64,000 nt of DNA from Lomentospora prolificans (GCA_029532625.1 JARFXM010000009.1:186001-250000); one strand, 5' to 3'. Counted from the first letter of the stretch, positions 1 through 10,677 are shown. The notes: generated by a model not told the origin, from the letters alone. Numbers and translations are program-made.

Positions 1-829
1 AATGGCGTGTCTTTATGTCCCTCTTCTGGACAATGATTGTCGGCATCGTCGCCATCCGCGTCGTCATCGCCATCACCCGCGTCCGCCTGATCCTCAGCGG
101 AACCAACGAGCTACAGGGCCTCGTCAACCACCTTCATATCGGCTACTTTGTCCTCATCGCTCTGCTCGAGTGCGTCAGCTCGTACTTCCTGCTCACCATC
201 TTTGCCGGGGCGAAGCGTTCGTCGCTGCAGGCTGCCATCAAGAGCAACTTGTTCCGGTACCTGATGAGGAGCACCGAAGTGCGTCTGGCGCTCTTGGCCG
301 TGCTCGGCACCATGCGGGCTATTACGTACTCCTTCCAGGCGACCGCTCAGAGTGCGACGGACCTTGCTAGCCAGATTGACCGGTTTGCTTATACTATGGA
401 GTGCATGTTTCCCGTCATCATGTTGTAAGTCTCAACTACCCCACCCATTTGTTATCCTATAGGGCCGGTCATCCGCACGCCCGAGAGCAGTAGGCCTAAC
501 AAGGGCATAGTATCGACATATTAGCGTCCAAGCTTGTCCGCAACGAACACGAAACCTCGTCCCGAAGCCGCCCCATGGCCCCCAAGTCTCAAGGCCGGCA
601 ATTCACCATGACCAGGAAGGACGAACACGGAGAGCACGTCATCGAGGTCCAGGGCGGAGCCCACGGCACGCAACGCGGCAGAGAGAACAGGACGAGCTCC
701 CAGGAGAGGATCATTGAGGAAGGCTCGTCTGTCGGGACGTCGGCCGATATTGGTCTCGAGATGATGGACCCTCATCGAGTTGGCATCAGCAAGACGGTGG
801 AATTCAAGGTTTACGGCGGAGATAATTAG
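1..829 (+). CDS. Fungal multi-pass membrane protein of unknown function, 3' part
   Basis: The gene runs in from upstream, so its start is missing. Exon a (to 424) and exon b (511-829) are joined over an intron at 425-510 (GTAAGT donor, CATAG acceptor); the joined frame ends at 829. The visible part has at least three hydrophobic segments: one at the very start, one around LIALLECVSSYFLL, one around CMFPVIMFIDILAS. A charged soluble tail of about 100 residues follows. Helices separated by short charged loops with a cytosolic-like tail fit an uncharacterised family of fungal integral membrane proteins; I do not recognise a named one. The tail is rich in Ser, Arg and Glu and has no motif I can name. 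Reading frame and splice junction are clear; function is not. Confidence 0.75.
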
Positions 830-2189
830 CTAATGTGGCAGTGGACCGCAAGGATACCGGTATATTAACGAACTGATGAGCGCCGGGGATATTACATCCA
901 ATATAATACTAGACCCATAATGTAGAGATATCTGTTAATAGAGCTTCTAAGCGCACAGCATCTTTCGATACCCTCCTTAGTATGGATAGCATCCTTTTTT
1001 TTGTTTTTTTGGTCGTATCGTCCACCCGGCTGGTTCAATTCTAATAGCACCTACCAGTGCAGTTACTCCGTCTCCCCTTTCATGAGTTAATCATCGTCAG
1101 TCAGCATTCGGCAGATCCGTCCGTGTTGTAGAGAAAGTAGAATAGTCTTATAAGCACTTAGAATTTGTACAGAGCCCTTGATTGCGGCGTTATGGACAAC
1201 ATGGGACCTGTAATAATATGCTTCGAAAGGATCCCAGTCGCCATGCGGAACAATCTATTGTCGCTCGCTTAATATTCCGTTGGTCTGCCTGGCAGTCTCT
1301 TGGCTGGGGAACAGACAACTGCCAAGATTCGTTAACAACTAATAGCCAGCGTAAACTAGTCTACTCTGTCCCAAGTCCGACTTGGCCTCACAAGTTCCTT
1401 TGTGCACGCCTATTGGGTCATTCATATTACGGGTGCGTGGCCAAGCAATTCCTTGACCTTATGATGCTACGGTAGGATCGAGTGTCCGCGTCCGGTTCCA
1501 GCAAACGATTGGTTTGCAACTGCCAGTTCGGGTAAGGTGTGCATTCATTCACGTGGGCCGCTCGACGCAGCCACGAACCGGGAACTCACTCAGGCATTCC
1601 TTCCTGTAATGGTGTAAAATCATGGCTCGCTTCAAAAAGAACCCATTAGGAACTCTTTGAACAAGAAGCAGGGTCCGTCTCCCTCTTAATATTTCTACCA
1701 CTTATCCCTATTCGGCAATGTCGAAGGCTCGTCGTCAACTGACTCCGTAGCAGCTACCCTGGCGATCAGATCGACAACAGTCTTCTACGTTTCTGTCTAC
1801 TTCCAACTTTAGATATCAGGATGTCCCATTCAGCTTTTGGCAGGTAGTGTCCGATCAACGTCTGTGGAAGCGAAAGAAGTAAGAGGATGGCCGGTGATTT
1901 TAAACAAGTGGACGCCTTGCCTAGTGTAATACAACGGACAAGTATCTCTCCCCTTCACACGATGGCGGCGGAGTCAGCGCCGAGGGCGAGTCTTGGGAAT
2001 TTAGCAAGGCTATCTGAAACAGGTCCAAAACCTTACAATTGTGCTCTATGGAAAGGTATTGAAAATTGCGTCGGTCTATTGAGACCCTATAGAACCCAAC
2101 CACACATGCAAACAAAAGGAATGCAAAAATCCAAACTCCACTCTCGCCAAACAGGAAAAAATTAGGAAGCTGAACCTGGAGAGTTGTAG
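830..2189. other. Gene-free, decayed sequence downstream of the membrane-protein gene
   Basis: No reading frame here looks protein-like: all are short and without recognisable domains. The sequence is clearly less GC-rich than the flanking genes and has TA-rich patches around 890-960. A minus-strand hydrophobic stretch near 2100 belongs to the degenerate frames described at 2190-3012 and may be the distal part of that remnant. Confidence 0.5.
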
Positions 2190-3012
2190 ATGTATCAGGG
2201 GGCACACATTTTAGTCCAAAGATGCTCATTTCGGGGGCCACGGGCTGTTGGGGTTGTTCGCCTCTGCCATCCACACCTGCTGAGCCTCCTCGACAGTGCA
2301 TACTGGAATGCCAACAATACCAGGCAAGCAGTTTGCCTTACCAAGATTCCTATCTTCCATTCTGTGCCAGATCTCGTCCCAGTTGTTCGGGTCGAGCAGG
2401 CGTGACTGGTTCCAATATTTGCGTGAATGCCTCGTCCTCAGCCCCGAGGAGATAATACCTCTAGCCCTCGTAGCACACAGTGTAGCCCTCCTGTTTCTTA
2501 GCCTCAAACCACGGCTTTCCGGCATTCGGTGACGTTCTGTAATTCTCATGCGGCGTGTCACAAGGGAGGCCGGTGGATAAGACGACCGGCTTGGTACCTG
2601 CGGTATCCATGCGCCAAAGCCTCTGGAGGATCATGGCGTTGAGGATGTGGTGCATATACTTGTCAACGAAGCCGCTGTCGAAGGCGAAGGCGTTTGGAAA
2701 CATAGCCACGTTGATGAATCGCCCTAGGAGGTCCATGCCTTCCTCCCATCGTTTGTTGGCGCCATTTGGGTCCTTTCTCCAGTCCTCGGCAGGTATATAT
2801 GTCATGGCATATTGGTTCTAGTTTTCCCGTTTGCATCGTTAGTAAAACTGCAGAAGGAACCTACACCTTTGTGTAGGGAGGTGATCGCCGGCGGTGCTGG
2901 ACACCACCGTGTTTGGAGAGCTTGAGGCAGCTCATGTGGCTCGCGAAAGAGGAACGTTCTACTATTGCCGGGCTTCGGAATCCTGGATTCCACCATCAGC
3001 GAAACCTCGCAT
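2190..3012 (-). pseudogene. Broken two-exon gene of unknown family
   Basis: On the minus strand one frame runs from about 3012 to an intron with donor GTGTAG, a perfect TACTAAC branch site and a CTAG acceptor (2827-2875). It resumes with a protein-like segment (GMDLLGRFINVAMFPNAFAF, later MHHILNAMILQRLWRMD) up to a TAG at 2461-2463. Past the stop the same frame stays protein-like for about 20 codons. Coding character then moves to another frame (SRLLDPNNWDEIWHRMED) down to about 2226. So there is at least one nonsense mutation and one frameshift. The intact splice signals show it was a real spliced gene. I do not recognise the family; a relation to the C-terminal region of large fungal chitinases is possible but unproven. 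Confidence 0.5.
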
Positions 3013-3179
3013 CAAAATGTACATTAGCAGCGTTTCTAAGCCTTATTCCTATTCCTGAACAAAAACTCCAAGATAGCAAAGCTAGATGCCATATTATATT
3101 ACTAGTATTCATTCGGCATTGCACGAAGTCTAGCACCCCGGTCGACCAGCTTTCAGTAATTTGATTCCGTCGTGCTGGT

Positions 3180-3539
3180 TTAAACTACGGTTGCCGAAGG
3201 TGTGTCTGGTGATAAGGTCGGCGGAGTATTAGCCGATGTTCCCGACGGTGTTCTTCTCATCCTTGGAGTGTGCCACGGTCTGTACGTGAGGTACATGTCA
3301 ATACCACTAATACCCCAATCCGTGACCAGGTCGGCTTTGGAGATAGACCTTACGGAGCCACTCACAGTGGTATGACTCGGAAGTTGGCACACAGTTATGG
3401 GTTTTGAGACTTTGCGGGCTTCGCGACACACGACGCACCCAGATACCAACGACCAACAACGGTTTTGGAATCTTCCTGGGACGCGAGCAACAGTGGAGTT
3501 GATGTCAACTGAACCCCAGGTCCATGCCAGCGCGGACAT
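3180..3539 (-). CDS. Uncertain 119-codon ORF, possibly an exon of the adjacent remnant
   Basis: This open frame starts at an ATG and ends in a Thr/Pro/Ser-rich tail (TPSGTSANTPPTLSPDTP). It lies about 170 bp upstream of the broken gene at 2190-3012 on the same strand and may be an earlier exon of that locus. There is no signal peptide, domain or homology I can name. The composition is plausible for protein, but an ORF this long can arise by chance. Confidence 0.2.
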   Translation of the reverse strand: MSALAWTWGSVDINSTVARVPGRFQNRCWSLVSGCVVCREARKVSKPITVCQLPSHTTVSGSVRSISKADLVTDWGISGIDMYLTYRPWHTPRMRRTPSGTSANTPPTLSPDTPSATVV

Positions 3540-4089
3540 GAGTTAAGTAAAGAGAGTAGGACTAAGATGCTAGTTACCAGAGCAAGTACGCTTTTATGAC
3601 GTGGGTTGACATTTAGGACGAGACAACTGTTTAGTTACGCCACGTTACCATGAGTTGGAGAATACTGAATGCTGAATTGGGAGGGTTGCACGATGAATTG
3701 TCTTGTTTCTCGTATAATCTTCTCAGAATCCAGACAAACATGATCTTTATCGACTCTACGCATGCTTACTCGTCAACGGTGGCGGCGGGAAGAAACAATA
3801 ACCGGTGTTCGAGTTTCTCCATCTTAGATTTGTCAATAAGAAGAGCCCATGTATACCTTCAACCTACAGGGAACCCGAGTCGTGCTCGACTCAAAGTCGA
3901 AGAGCAGATATTTGAAGGGATCAGGAAATAACATTGGTCATGAAATGGGTCAACTAATGCCCTTTAAGGACAGTGGCTTCGGGCCCGAGGACCAGATCCT
4001 CCCGATTACGGTGCGATGATGCCTTGAGGGCGCATGGTGCGGCTGTTAGAATTATGTGCAGGTCGTCAATTACTTCCCGGAGAGGCGCG
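3540..4089. other. Gene-free stretch
   Basis: Nothing supportable was found: only short frames, with composition like the rest of the decayed zone. Confidence 0.4.
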
Positions 4090-4781
4090 TCAGGTTGATG
4101 CGATATGAAGCCCTTCGTGATCTCGAAATCGACCGGTGGTGCGGGTTTCCTCCACTCGCCGTTGACCGCTTCCGCACCGTAGCTGCAGACTCATGATCGA
4201 CCGCCGGGCATCACGTTTCGCAAGTATCGTCCACCATCCCACAAGAACTTGGGCATCGGCCATCCCTCCGGCTCTGCAAGATACCACGAAATACTCTTCA
4301 GTGCTCGGCTGTTTTCTAATCGTCTTGGAAAGGACATTGAAGGTCATGGCCGATCTCTCTGTTATCTCTTGTATCTCTTCGCTCTCTAGAACGACCCTCT
4401 GATGTCTGCAAGGCACCGGCTGTCCGACTATCCACAAGCCGTGGTCGCCAGCTCGACTACGACTTCTGTCACAATATGATACTAGACTGCTGCAAGCATC
4501 CCTCCCTCCTCGGAATTCAACGATAATATCTATCGGGTCACCTTGAGGGCGCGGCAAAGGGAGCCGGGTGCGCTGATACGATCCAGGCTAGGGTTAACCG
4601 TGTTGAAGTCGATACAAGAAGTGTTTGTAGATGTCAGATCGAATAAAATGTCCCGTTCCCTATGCTTCACACTGATCTCAGGCTTTTCAGACGGAATCAT
4701 CTCTCCAAGACTCAGGTGATAGGCTACATCCATCGGCGAGCCATTGTGCCCAAGAACGTAGAGCCCCATCGTCCGCGTCAA
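4090..4781 (-). pseudogene. Degenerate minus-strand frames, unknown origin
   Basis: Two overlapping minus-strand frames (4530-4781 and 4090-4557) each have stretches that read like protein (GLYVLGHNGSPMDVAYHLSL; CRAGGMADAQVLVGWWTIL). They overlap by 28 bp in different frames, as expected for a frameshifted former gene. No donor and acceptor pair that I can see joins them cleanly. The family is not recognised. Confidence 0.25.
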
Positions 4782-5227
4782 AATGGCAAGCCGTTGGCCT
4801 GTCAGCCTTTATGTTTACATCCCATTAGGCATGGAATGGGAAGACCATGAGCTGGTAGCAAGGTGAAAAGCGATTACTATTGTAAAGAGCATTCTGTTGG
4901 TGGGGTCGAGCGGTTACAGGAAATACAGGTCCTCGATTTGATCAAGAAGAACTCCCATTTCCATCTTCAGACCTTAACAGCTCCCGCTCTAACCTAAGCA
5001 GAGGTGTGAGCAAGGTGGGCGAGGAGGTCACTGTTAGGCCACCCCGGCCATAGTTATTACTATGTCTACAAAAGTGTAAAAGGTATAGTGAAGTGGCTAG
5101 GATGAGTTTCTGAACCTTATTTTAGGACACTATTGCACTGCCACCTAGCCAGGAATAAGCGCCGGGCTTTTTCTTTCGCCGCTTCGTCTAACCCACCTTT
5201 CAGAATTAGGGCGGCATCCTATATCGC
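4782..5227. other. Gene-free stretch
   Basis: Only short frames; no motif, repeat or RNA gene recognised. Confidence 0.4.
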
Positions 5228-5455
5228 GTGATGGACTTTGGCAGGGTGACTGACTGGGCTATCGACTTGGAGTCCTATAGTGATGGGGAATTCATGAGTC
5301 CGGAAGTGTATAAGTTCATTGCCAACGACAAAAGAATGCACCTGGAGATTCTCAAGGGCTTCTCCTGCCGGGACGATACCGTTCAGCAAGCGACAGCCAT
5401 GAAGAGAATGAGCGGTGGAAGCGTCTGCATGCCGGTTGCGCCTGGAAGAAGTTGA
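5228..5455 (+). pseudogene. Possible fragment of a class V (GH18) chitinase
   Basis: A short plus-strand frame carries VTDWAIDLESYSDGEF. This resembles the DWA-(I/V)-DL signature near the end of the catalytic barrel in killer-toxin-like fungal GH18 chitinases. No barrel sequence (for example the DxxDxDxE motif) is found upstream in any frame, and the frame ends after 75 codons without domain structure. If real, it is a small relic in the decayed zone. The assignment rests on one short motif. Confidence 0.3.
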
Positions 5456-6001
5456 CCGGACGTGGCCTTCTGTCAGCGCGTGTTCGAGCTTCCCAGTCGG
5501 TTAGTGACTATTTCGACGGGCTGACTTCTTTTAGCTACGAGGCTCTGGGTGGGTGTGCTGGAAAAAGCGTCGCATGTCCCAACGCATTGCCTGAGCAAAG
5601 CCGACGTGGTACCCTACCCAGTTGATCCTCTCATTCAGCTATTTGAATAAGGCGCATTTCTTTCTTTTTTTCAAAAACAAAAATCAATATAAGACTCCAC
5701 CTGTCATAGGCTGCAAGCGCTGTTGTGTCTCCCCTATTGCAGAGAAGATATTAGAGAGAAGACCGAGGAGAAGGCGCGAAGGGGCCGAGATATATTGGCC
5801 TCTTTCACACCAACTAAAGACTTACAAGCATCTTAGGTAGAGAAATACTAGAGCATAATAGTGTCTTCCTTTTAAGTCTTTTATGCTAAGAGATGGTCTT
5901 TGAGCTAGGAAGTTTACCTTGAATCTGTAGTTGCGATGCTCTCTGTTAGAATGCATATATGCACACGTCTAGCTCTGTGATAGAGCGAGAGGTTGTAAGA
6001 T
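5456..6001. other. AT-rich gene-free stretch
   Basis: No protein-like frame. The part from 5640 to 5980 is clearly AT-rich with many TA steps, consistent with old RIP-type mutation, but I did not compute indices. Confidence 0.4.
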
Positions 6002-6324
6002 TTAAGCGCTTGGGGAAATAAGTGAGCACAGAGGTATTCCAAAATGACTTGGCTCGTCCAGATTCGATTCTACGCCTTCGACACCCGGAAGCAGGAGTAC
6101 ACGTCCTCTAGAGCGAGGTGCTGTGTAATAATTCCTACTAGTTCGAGAGGGTGGTCTTCGCGTCCCGCAAGGCCCTTGCATCCATTTAGCGGGATCTTCA
6201 CATGCCGGGCTTCCCAAGGCGACAGCTTGTTTATCAGTCGGGTGAGATTGCCGAATCTCAATTGGGGATCGGCTATGTCCTGGATGTGCCGGGGCGCCTC
6301 GAATTCCTCGCCGCCGTCCTCCAC
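6002..6324 (-). pseudogene. F-box protein gene remnant with RIP-like nonsense mutation
   Basis: The minus-strand frame contains LELVGIITQHLALEDVYSCF followed by RVSKA, the pattern of an F-box helix set (L-P-x-E-L..I..HL...D....R.VSK.W). The codon after SKA is TAG at 6070-6072. The frame continues beyond it with NRIWTSQVILEYLCAHLF, exactly where the conserved Trp of F-box proteins should be. A TGG-to-TAG change is C-to-T on the plus strand in CpA context, the preferred target of repeat-induced point mutation. F-box proteins recruit substrates to SCF ubiquitin ligases. Only the domain's surroundings survive, so the locus is dead. Confidence 0.6.
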
Positions 6325-6855
6325 GATCTCGTGAGATGTAGCACGTATTAGAACTAGACATTAGAACTTAACACAGCTAGTTATCCTAGTGAGGCTTCCG
6401 AGACATAACCCACTCGACAGTGCCGGACCATACCGAATATCATTCTGGTGCCCAGTCCGATGATGCCACCGGTTTAGGAGATAACCCCAGTGGAATCAAT
6501 GCAATCATCTCAAGATTGGTTGGCGTCTCCCGGGGGCTCTCTTCGCACTGTACCAAGGTAACTCACGAGTGTAATGTCCGATTTCCTTACCGGTTTAGCC
6601 GATAAAAATCCGACCAGGCAGTCACACGCCAATCCGAGCTCCACTGTATTAATATCATTGCGTCAGAGCCAAACAACAGCTAAGCTTGTGACTCGCCCGG
6701 CATCCGCTCGTCAAGCGTCAGCCCTCGAATCTCGAGTACCTCTGGCCGTCCGTGTGTCCCGTCCGATACCAAGGATGAGAAATTCTGGAATCCTCTGCAC
6801 CCTCTAACACCAAAATCCCTAGGGAGATTCTCGCGATCACTCGCCGGTCGAGCTT
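6325..6855. other. Upstream region of the MCH1-like gene
   Basis: No gene seen. The segment just before 6856 presumably holds the promoter of the transporter gene. No TATA box or named regulatory element stands out. Confidence 0.4.
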
Positions 6856-8622
6856 ATGATCGCCGCCATGTCCCAACCCTCGCCGCCCCTCCCGACCCCA
6901 CGCAGCGGTCGACCTTTTGACGACGCCATGTCGACATCCTCCGCCGCGCCATCTTCTTCCGTATCAAGTGATTCGTCGAGCCATCGCCGCGTACTCCGAA
7001 GAAGAAAAGCCGTTGCTCGCTCCGTAGCTTTCGTTTCCGCCGTCATCTCCGCTCTCTGTGCTGGCTCCATCACCGTCTTCTCGCTCTACGGCCACATCTT
7101 CCAGGAGCGTCTCCACTACACCCAGCTCCAGGTGAACGGCGTGGCGATAGGCAGCTCCATAGCTCTATACCTCCCCGTCCCCTTTCTTGGATATATATGT
7201 GACCGCTTTGGGACGAAGCCACTCTCCGCTTTCGCCGCCGTCCTCTTCGGTCTCGGGTACAGCCTCGCCGCCATAATATACCGCAAGATCGATAGCCGGA
7301 ATGCTCGCGGCGGAGATCCCCTGCCACCGGCCGGCTCACCCAACGACTGGACATACCCGCTGATGGTGACATCGTTTGTCCTCATCGGCGTTGCTACGTG
7401 TGCCATGTACCTCACCGCCGTGGCTACGTGCGCTAAAAACTTTGGCAAGGGCAAGCATCGTGGTCTGGCCCTGGCCATGCCCATTGCCGGGTTCGGCCTG
7501 AGCGGCATGTGGCTCTCTCAGGTCGGCAGCCGCATATTCTACGAGCGCCTGCCAGACGGTTCACGAGGCGACGTCGACGTTTTCCGGTTCTTCGTTTTCC
7601 TTGCGTGCCTGCTCGTCAGCGTTGGCGTCGTGGGCGCATTCACACTCAAGGTCATCGACGAGCAGGACCTTATCGATGACGCCATTGAAGAGCTAGAGAA
7701 TAGCGGTTTCCTCGACGGCGGACCGCTGCTGGCGAGCCGATCCAACGGCGCCGGATATGGCTCCATCCACACTGCTGCGGATAGCGAGCACGAGGCCGCC
7801 AATCTCCTTGATCCGGCAAAGGATCTCGACGACGACGCGCAGTGGAAGAAGAACTGGGTCCTCAACGCCGAGACGCGGCGCTTTCTTACCGATAGAACAC
7901 TCTGGTGCTTCGCTTTGGGATTCTTACTCATGATTGGACCTGGCGAAGCATTCATCAACAACCTCGGCACGGTCATTGGGACCCTGTATCCGCCCAAGTC
8001 GAGCCTCACTGTAACCCCGACCGCACCTGCGACCCACGTTTCCATCCTAGGCGTGACCAGCACTGTCGCCCGCCTCCTCACCGGTTCGCTAACCGACCTC
8101 CTCGCGCCGACCCCGCATACCCAACACGTCCAGGTCACAGCCGGCCCCGCCTCCCCTCGCCGCTTCACCGTCTCCCGCGTCGCCTTCCTCCTAACCTTTG
8201 GCCTCATATTATCCGCTGGCCTCCTCGCCCTCGCATCCGGGTTCATCCAGAACCACGGCGAGCGCTTCTGGATCGTCTCCTCGCTCGTCGGCGCGGGCTA
8301 CGGCGCCGTATTCAGCCTCACGCCCATCATCATCACGGTCATCTGGGGCGTCGAGAACTTTGCCACCAACTGGGGCATCGTGGCCATGTTTCCCGCTCTC
8401 GGGTCCACCTTTTGGGGCATAGTATACTCCAAGGTGTACGAGAAGGGGGCGCAGAACTCGCCCTCGCTTGGCGATGCGGCGGAGGACATTTTTTGCTATG
8501 GCTACCAGTGCTATGCGGCTACGTTCTGGGCCATGACGATTAGTGTCTGGGTAGCGTGCCTGCTGGTCTTGTGGGCTTGGAGGGGAAAGAATGGATGGGT
8601 GCACCGAGGCGTTGTTATTTAA
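6856..8622 (+). CDS. MCH1: MCH1-like major facilitator transporter
   Basis: An intronless 588-codon gene. After a Ser-rich cytosolic N-terminus (about residues 1-50) come the first membrane segments with the signature SVAFVSAVISALCAGSITVF and SLYGHIFQERLHYTQLQVNG, typical of the fungal MCH1 branch (nodulin-like MFS). The loop-2 motif GYICDRFGTKPLS matches the MFS GxxxDRxGxxP pattern. A long cytosolic loop (about residues 270-330, acidic, with SEHEAANLLDPAKDLDDDA) separates the two six-helix halves. MCH1 was named after monocarboxylate permeases, but yeast work did not show monocarboxylate transport, so the substrate is open; the vacuole membrane is a likely site. The first ATG at 6856 is followed by a second at 6868 and either may be used. 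Size and helix pattern are complete. Confidence 0.85.
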   Translation: MIAAMSQPSPPLPTPRSGRPFDDAMSTSSAAPSSSVSSDSSSHRRVLRRRKAVARSVAFVSAVISALCAGSITVFSLYGHIFQERLHYTQLQVNGVAIGSSIALYLPVPFLGYICDRFGTKPLSAFAAVLFGLGYSLAAIIYRKIDSRNARGGDPLPPAGSPNDWTYPLMVTSFVLIGVATCAMYLTAVATCAKNFGKGKHRGLALAMPIAGFGLSGMWLSQVGSRIFYERLPDGSRGDVDVFRFFVFLACLLVSVGVVGAFTLKVIDEQDLIDDAIEELENSGFLDGGPLLASRSNGAGYGSIHTAADSEHEAANLLDPAKDLDDDAQWKKNWVLNAETRRFLTDRTLWCFALGFLLMIGPGEAFINNLGTVIGTLYPPKSSLTVTPTAPATHVSILGVTSTVARLLTGSLTDLLAPTPHTQHVQVTAGPASPRRFTVSRVAFLLTFGLILSAGLLALASGFIQNHGERFWIVSSLVGAGYGAVFSLTPIIITVIWGVENFATNWGIVAMFPALGSTFWGIVYSKVYEKGAQNSPSLGDAAEDIFCYGYQCYAATFWAMTISVWVACLLVLWAWRGKNGWVHRGVVI

Positions 8623-8921
8623 GCAGCAGCAATTACCACCTTTCTTGGATACATCGATTGGGTTCGGCGCCAGATATGATGCGACGTTCATTAGATAGAG
8701 TTACAGCATCATAGATGTTTTACTTGGCTACTTGTACCTTTAGCAAACAATCGTTTCATAAACGAATATCGACTCATGTTAATACAAGTCAACAAAACCT
8801 AACAACCATGCGGATCCATTCACTCCAAACGCCCAAATCCCTCATATGATGACCGCCCGTCGCAATGCAATCCAAAACACAAGGCTAATAAAACGAAGCA
8901 TTTATATTACCACATCCATTT
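8622..8921. other. Convergent 3' region between MCH1-like and OB-fold genes
   Basis: About 300 bp between two stop codons on opposite strands. It should hold both 3' untranslated regions; AT-rich, no other feature. Confidence 0.5.
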
Positions 8922-10097
8922 TCACAAATCCTTTTCAATGTCATCATCATCGTCCTCGACAATAGAAGCCACCCTCCACCACTCCCTCAAATCGTCCGCC
9001 AGCGCCTTGCACCAAGGAAAGGTCGGATTCTCCACCCACCAAGGCATGCCCTCCCTCGGCCTGTCACTGACATACTTCTTCAAAGACCCGCCGTCGAACA
9101 AATGGTTCTTGACGCCTGCAAGGAGCACGACGGAACCAACGCAGGGCTTAAATTCTTCGGCGTCCAGGAACACCGTCAAGTGCACCCTCTTGGATGTGCT
9201 CGGGTCAGCAAGGCGGGCCGTCCGCTGGCGGTAGGGCGGAAAGGTGGAGGGCTCGACGGGCGACAGGGAACAAATCACCGCCACGACGTTGGTGGACCAG
9301 TTCTGCTTGTAGGGCAGGTGAGGGATGGAAGAGAGCTTGGTCAGCTTGAGCGGGATGAGGCGGTGAGTCCAGTTTCGAGCGAGGGGGACGGGCTCGGTGG
9401 GGATCTTGGGGTTGGGCTTGGGATTGGGCTCGGGCGGGGGAGGCGTGTCGGGGATGGGGAGGTCCTCGAAGCCGTCGTCCGAGGACGTGTCAAGGTACTT
9501 TTCTAGGTCTTCGGTGATACTCGTCGTCGCCGCAGTCGGTCCGGGGCTCTTTTGGGGCTCTAGGGGGTTTCTTCGCGCACTTGGACGTACCGGAGTCCGA
9601 GGCGCTGGATTCACGGTGGGTGATTTAGGTTCGGCCGGTCGTTGCACGCGCGGTTTTGACCTGGGTGCCTTTGTCTTTGGCTTGCCGTGAACGCGAGCAT
9701 ATTCCTCATGCCACCCGACAACGGTGAAATCCTCGACCGTCAAGTAAACCATCTTTCGCTCCTTTTTTGTCACGCTTTCCTTGCCAGCGACGCGGGCCTC
9801 GGGTTGGTCCTCCACGACCTCGTGCGAGAAGGAAAAAGCGTGCACGCGCAAAAACGAGCCAACCGAGACGTCGCCAGTATCAACGAATCGGTGCAAATCA
9901 GGCGTCAAAATTGCCTGGATGCACAGCTCGCCATCGCCGAGTAGGAGGCGGATGGCGCGCCACCTCTGGTTGCGCGAGGGGCGCAGCTCATCGATTCCCT
10001 CGACTAGGAAGAGGGAGTTGGGCACACAGTATTGCGTGCGGATGATGTCAGTGATCAGGGGCCTTAGGACCAGGGGATCATCGTCGGGGGGTGACAT
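8922..10097 (-). CDS. Predicted nucleic-acid-binding protein with two OB-fold-like regions
   Basis: A single 391-codon frame. Residues about 10-135 look like an OB fold of the RPA1 N-terminal type: LITDIIRTQYCVPNSLFLVE, then RAIRLLLGDGELCIQAIL, then GSFLRVHAFSF. A Pro/Ser/Lys-rich linker (about 140-245) includes an acidic patch and a PPPPEPNPKPNPK run. Residues about 250-350 look like a second OB fold of the Pot1/RPA DBD type: RLIPLKLTKLSSIPHLPYKQ, NVVAVICSLSPVEPSTFPPY, RVHLTVFLDAEEFKPCVGSV. The C-terminus is acidic (EDDDDDIEKDL). The architecture suggests a single-stranded DNA or telomere-associated binder, but this is fold-level inference by eye. No zinc ribbon is present. The ATG at 10097 is the only sensible start. 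Confidence 0.65.
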   Translation of the reverse strand: MSPPDDDPLVLRPLITDIIRTQYCVPNSLFLVEGIDELRPSRNQRWRAIRLLLGDGELCIQAILTPDLHRFVDTGDVSVGSFLRVHAFSFSHEVVEDQPEARVAGKESVTKKERKMVYLTVEDFTVVGWHEEYARVHGKPKTKAPRSKPRVQRPAEPKSPTVNPAPRTPVRPSARRNPLEPQKSPGPTAATTSITEDLEKYLDTSSDDGFEDLPIPDTPPPPEPNPKPNPKIPTEPVPLARNWTHRLIPLKLTKLSSIPHLPYKQNWSTNVVAVICSLSPVEPSTFPPYRQRTARLADPSTSKRVHLTVFLDAEEFKPCVGSVVLLAGVKNHLFDGGSLKKYVSDRPREGMPWWVENPTFPWCKALADDLREWWRVASIVEDDDDDIEKDL

Positions 10098-10516
10098 GGG
10101 AGAGCCAGCCGGTGGCTTGGGTTTTGTGCGCCCCTTTTACTGGGGAGGGATGTGCCGCTGGCGGCGTCAGGGGAAAGGTACATTCAATAAATATTGGCTG
10201 GCGAGTCGCGACGCGTTGAGGGGCACGATGTCTGGCTGTGAAGGTGCGCTTTTACCTTGACATCGCTGGCTGGCTGCAGGTTCGATTGGCGTGAAACTTT
10301 CTCGGTCTGGGTTAGGATAAATGAGGTCTCGGCTGTTCTTTTTCCTTTTACTTTGCCTTTCCATTTTTCTTTTTTTCCCACCTTGGAACTATAGCGCCGC
10401 CAGGAACATTTGCGATCCACCTCTCAGTTTTGAAAGAGTCAATGCGGACCAAGATGCAGTCAAAGCTTCAATTGATGTCGCAGAATAACCATCGGGATTT
10501 GGCGGGGTAACTCGCT

Positions 10517-10550
<34 letters not shown>

Positions 10551-10677
10551 CTTTTTCTTTTCTTTCTTTTCCTCAAACGGTTCATTGTTTCAACCCACCA
10601 GACCAACCAACACCACGCACGAAGCGGAGTTTCCTCTAGGACCGGTGCCGACGAGGAAAGAAAAGTAGTACCTCATA
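10098..10677. promoter_or_regulatory. Divergent promoter between OB-fold gene and HAL2-like gene
   Basis: 580 bp separate the two divergent start codons, so both promoters must lie here. The most visible element is a pure T run on the plus strand (10520-10550), about 130-160 bp upstream of the HAL2-like start, followed by C/T-rich sequence; long dA:dT tracts exclude nucleosomes. No other motif recognised. Confidence 0.5.
10520..10550 (+). repeat. Poly-T tract, 31 bp
   Basis: Uninterrupted T homopolymer in the divergent promoter, extended by a polypyrimidine stretch to about 10575. Homopolymers of this size often vary between isolates and are prone to assembly error. Confidence 0.9.

Noticed and set aside
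7539..8246. Long antisense ORF inside the MCH1-like gene
   Set aside because: Arg/Ser-rich shadow of a GC-rich coding region; no domain, and the sense strand has clear transporter motifs.
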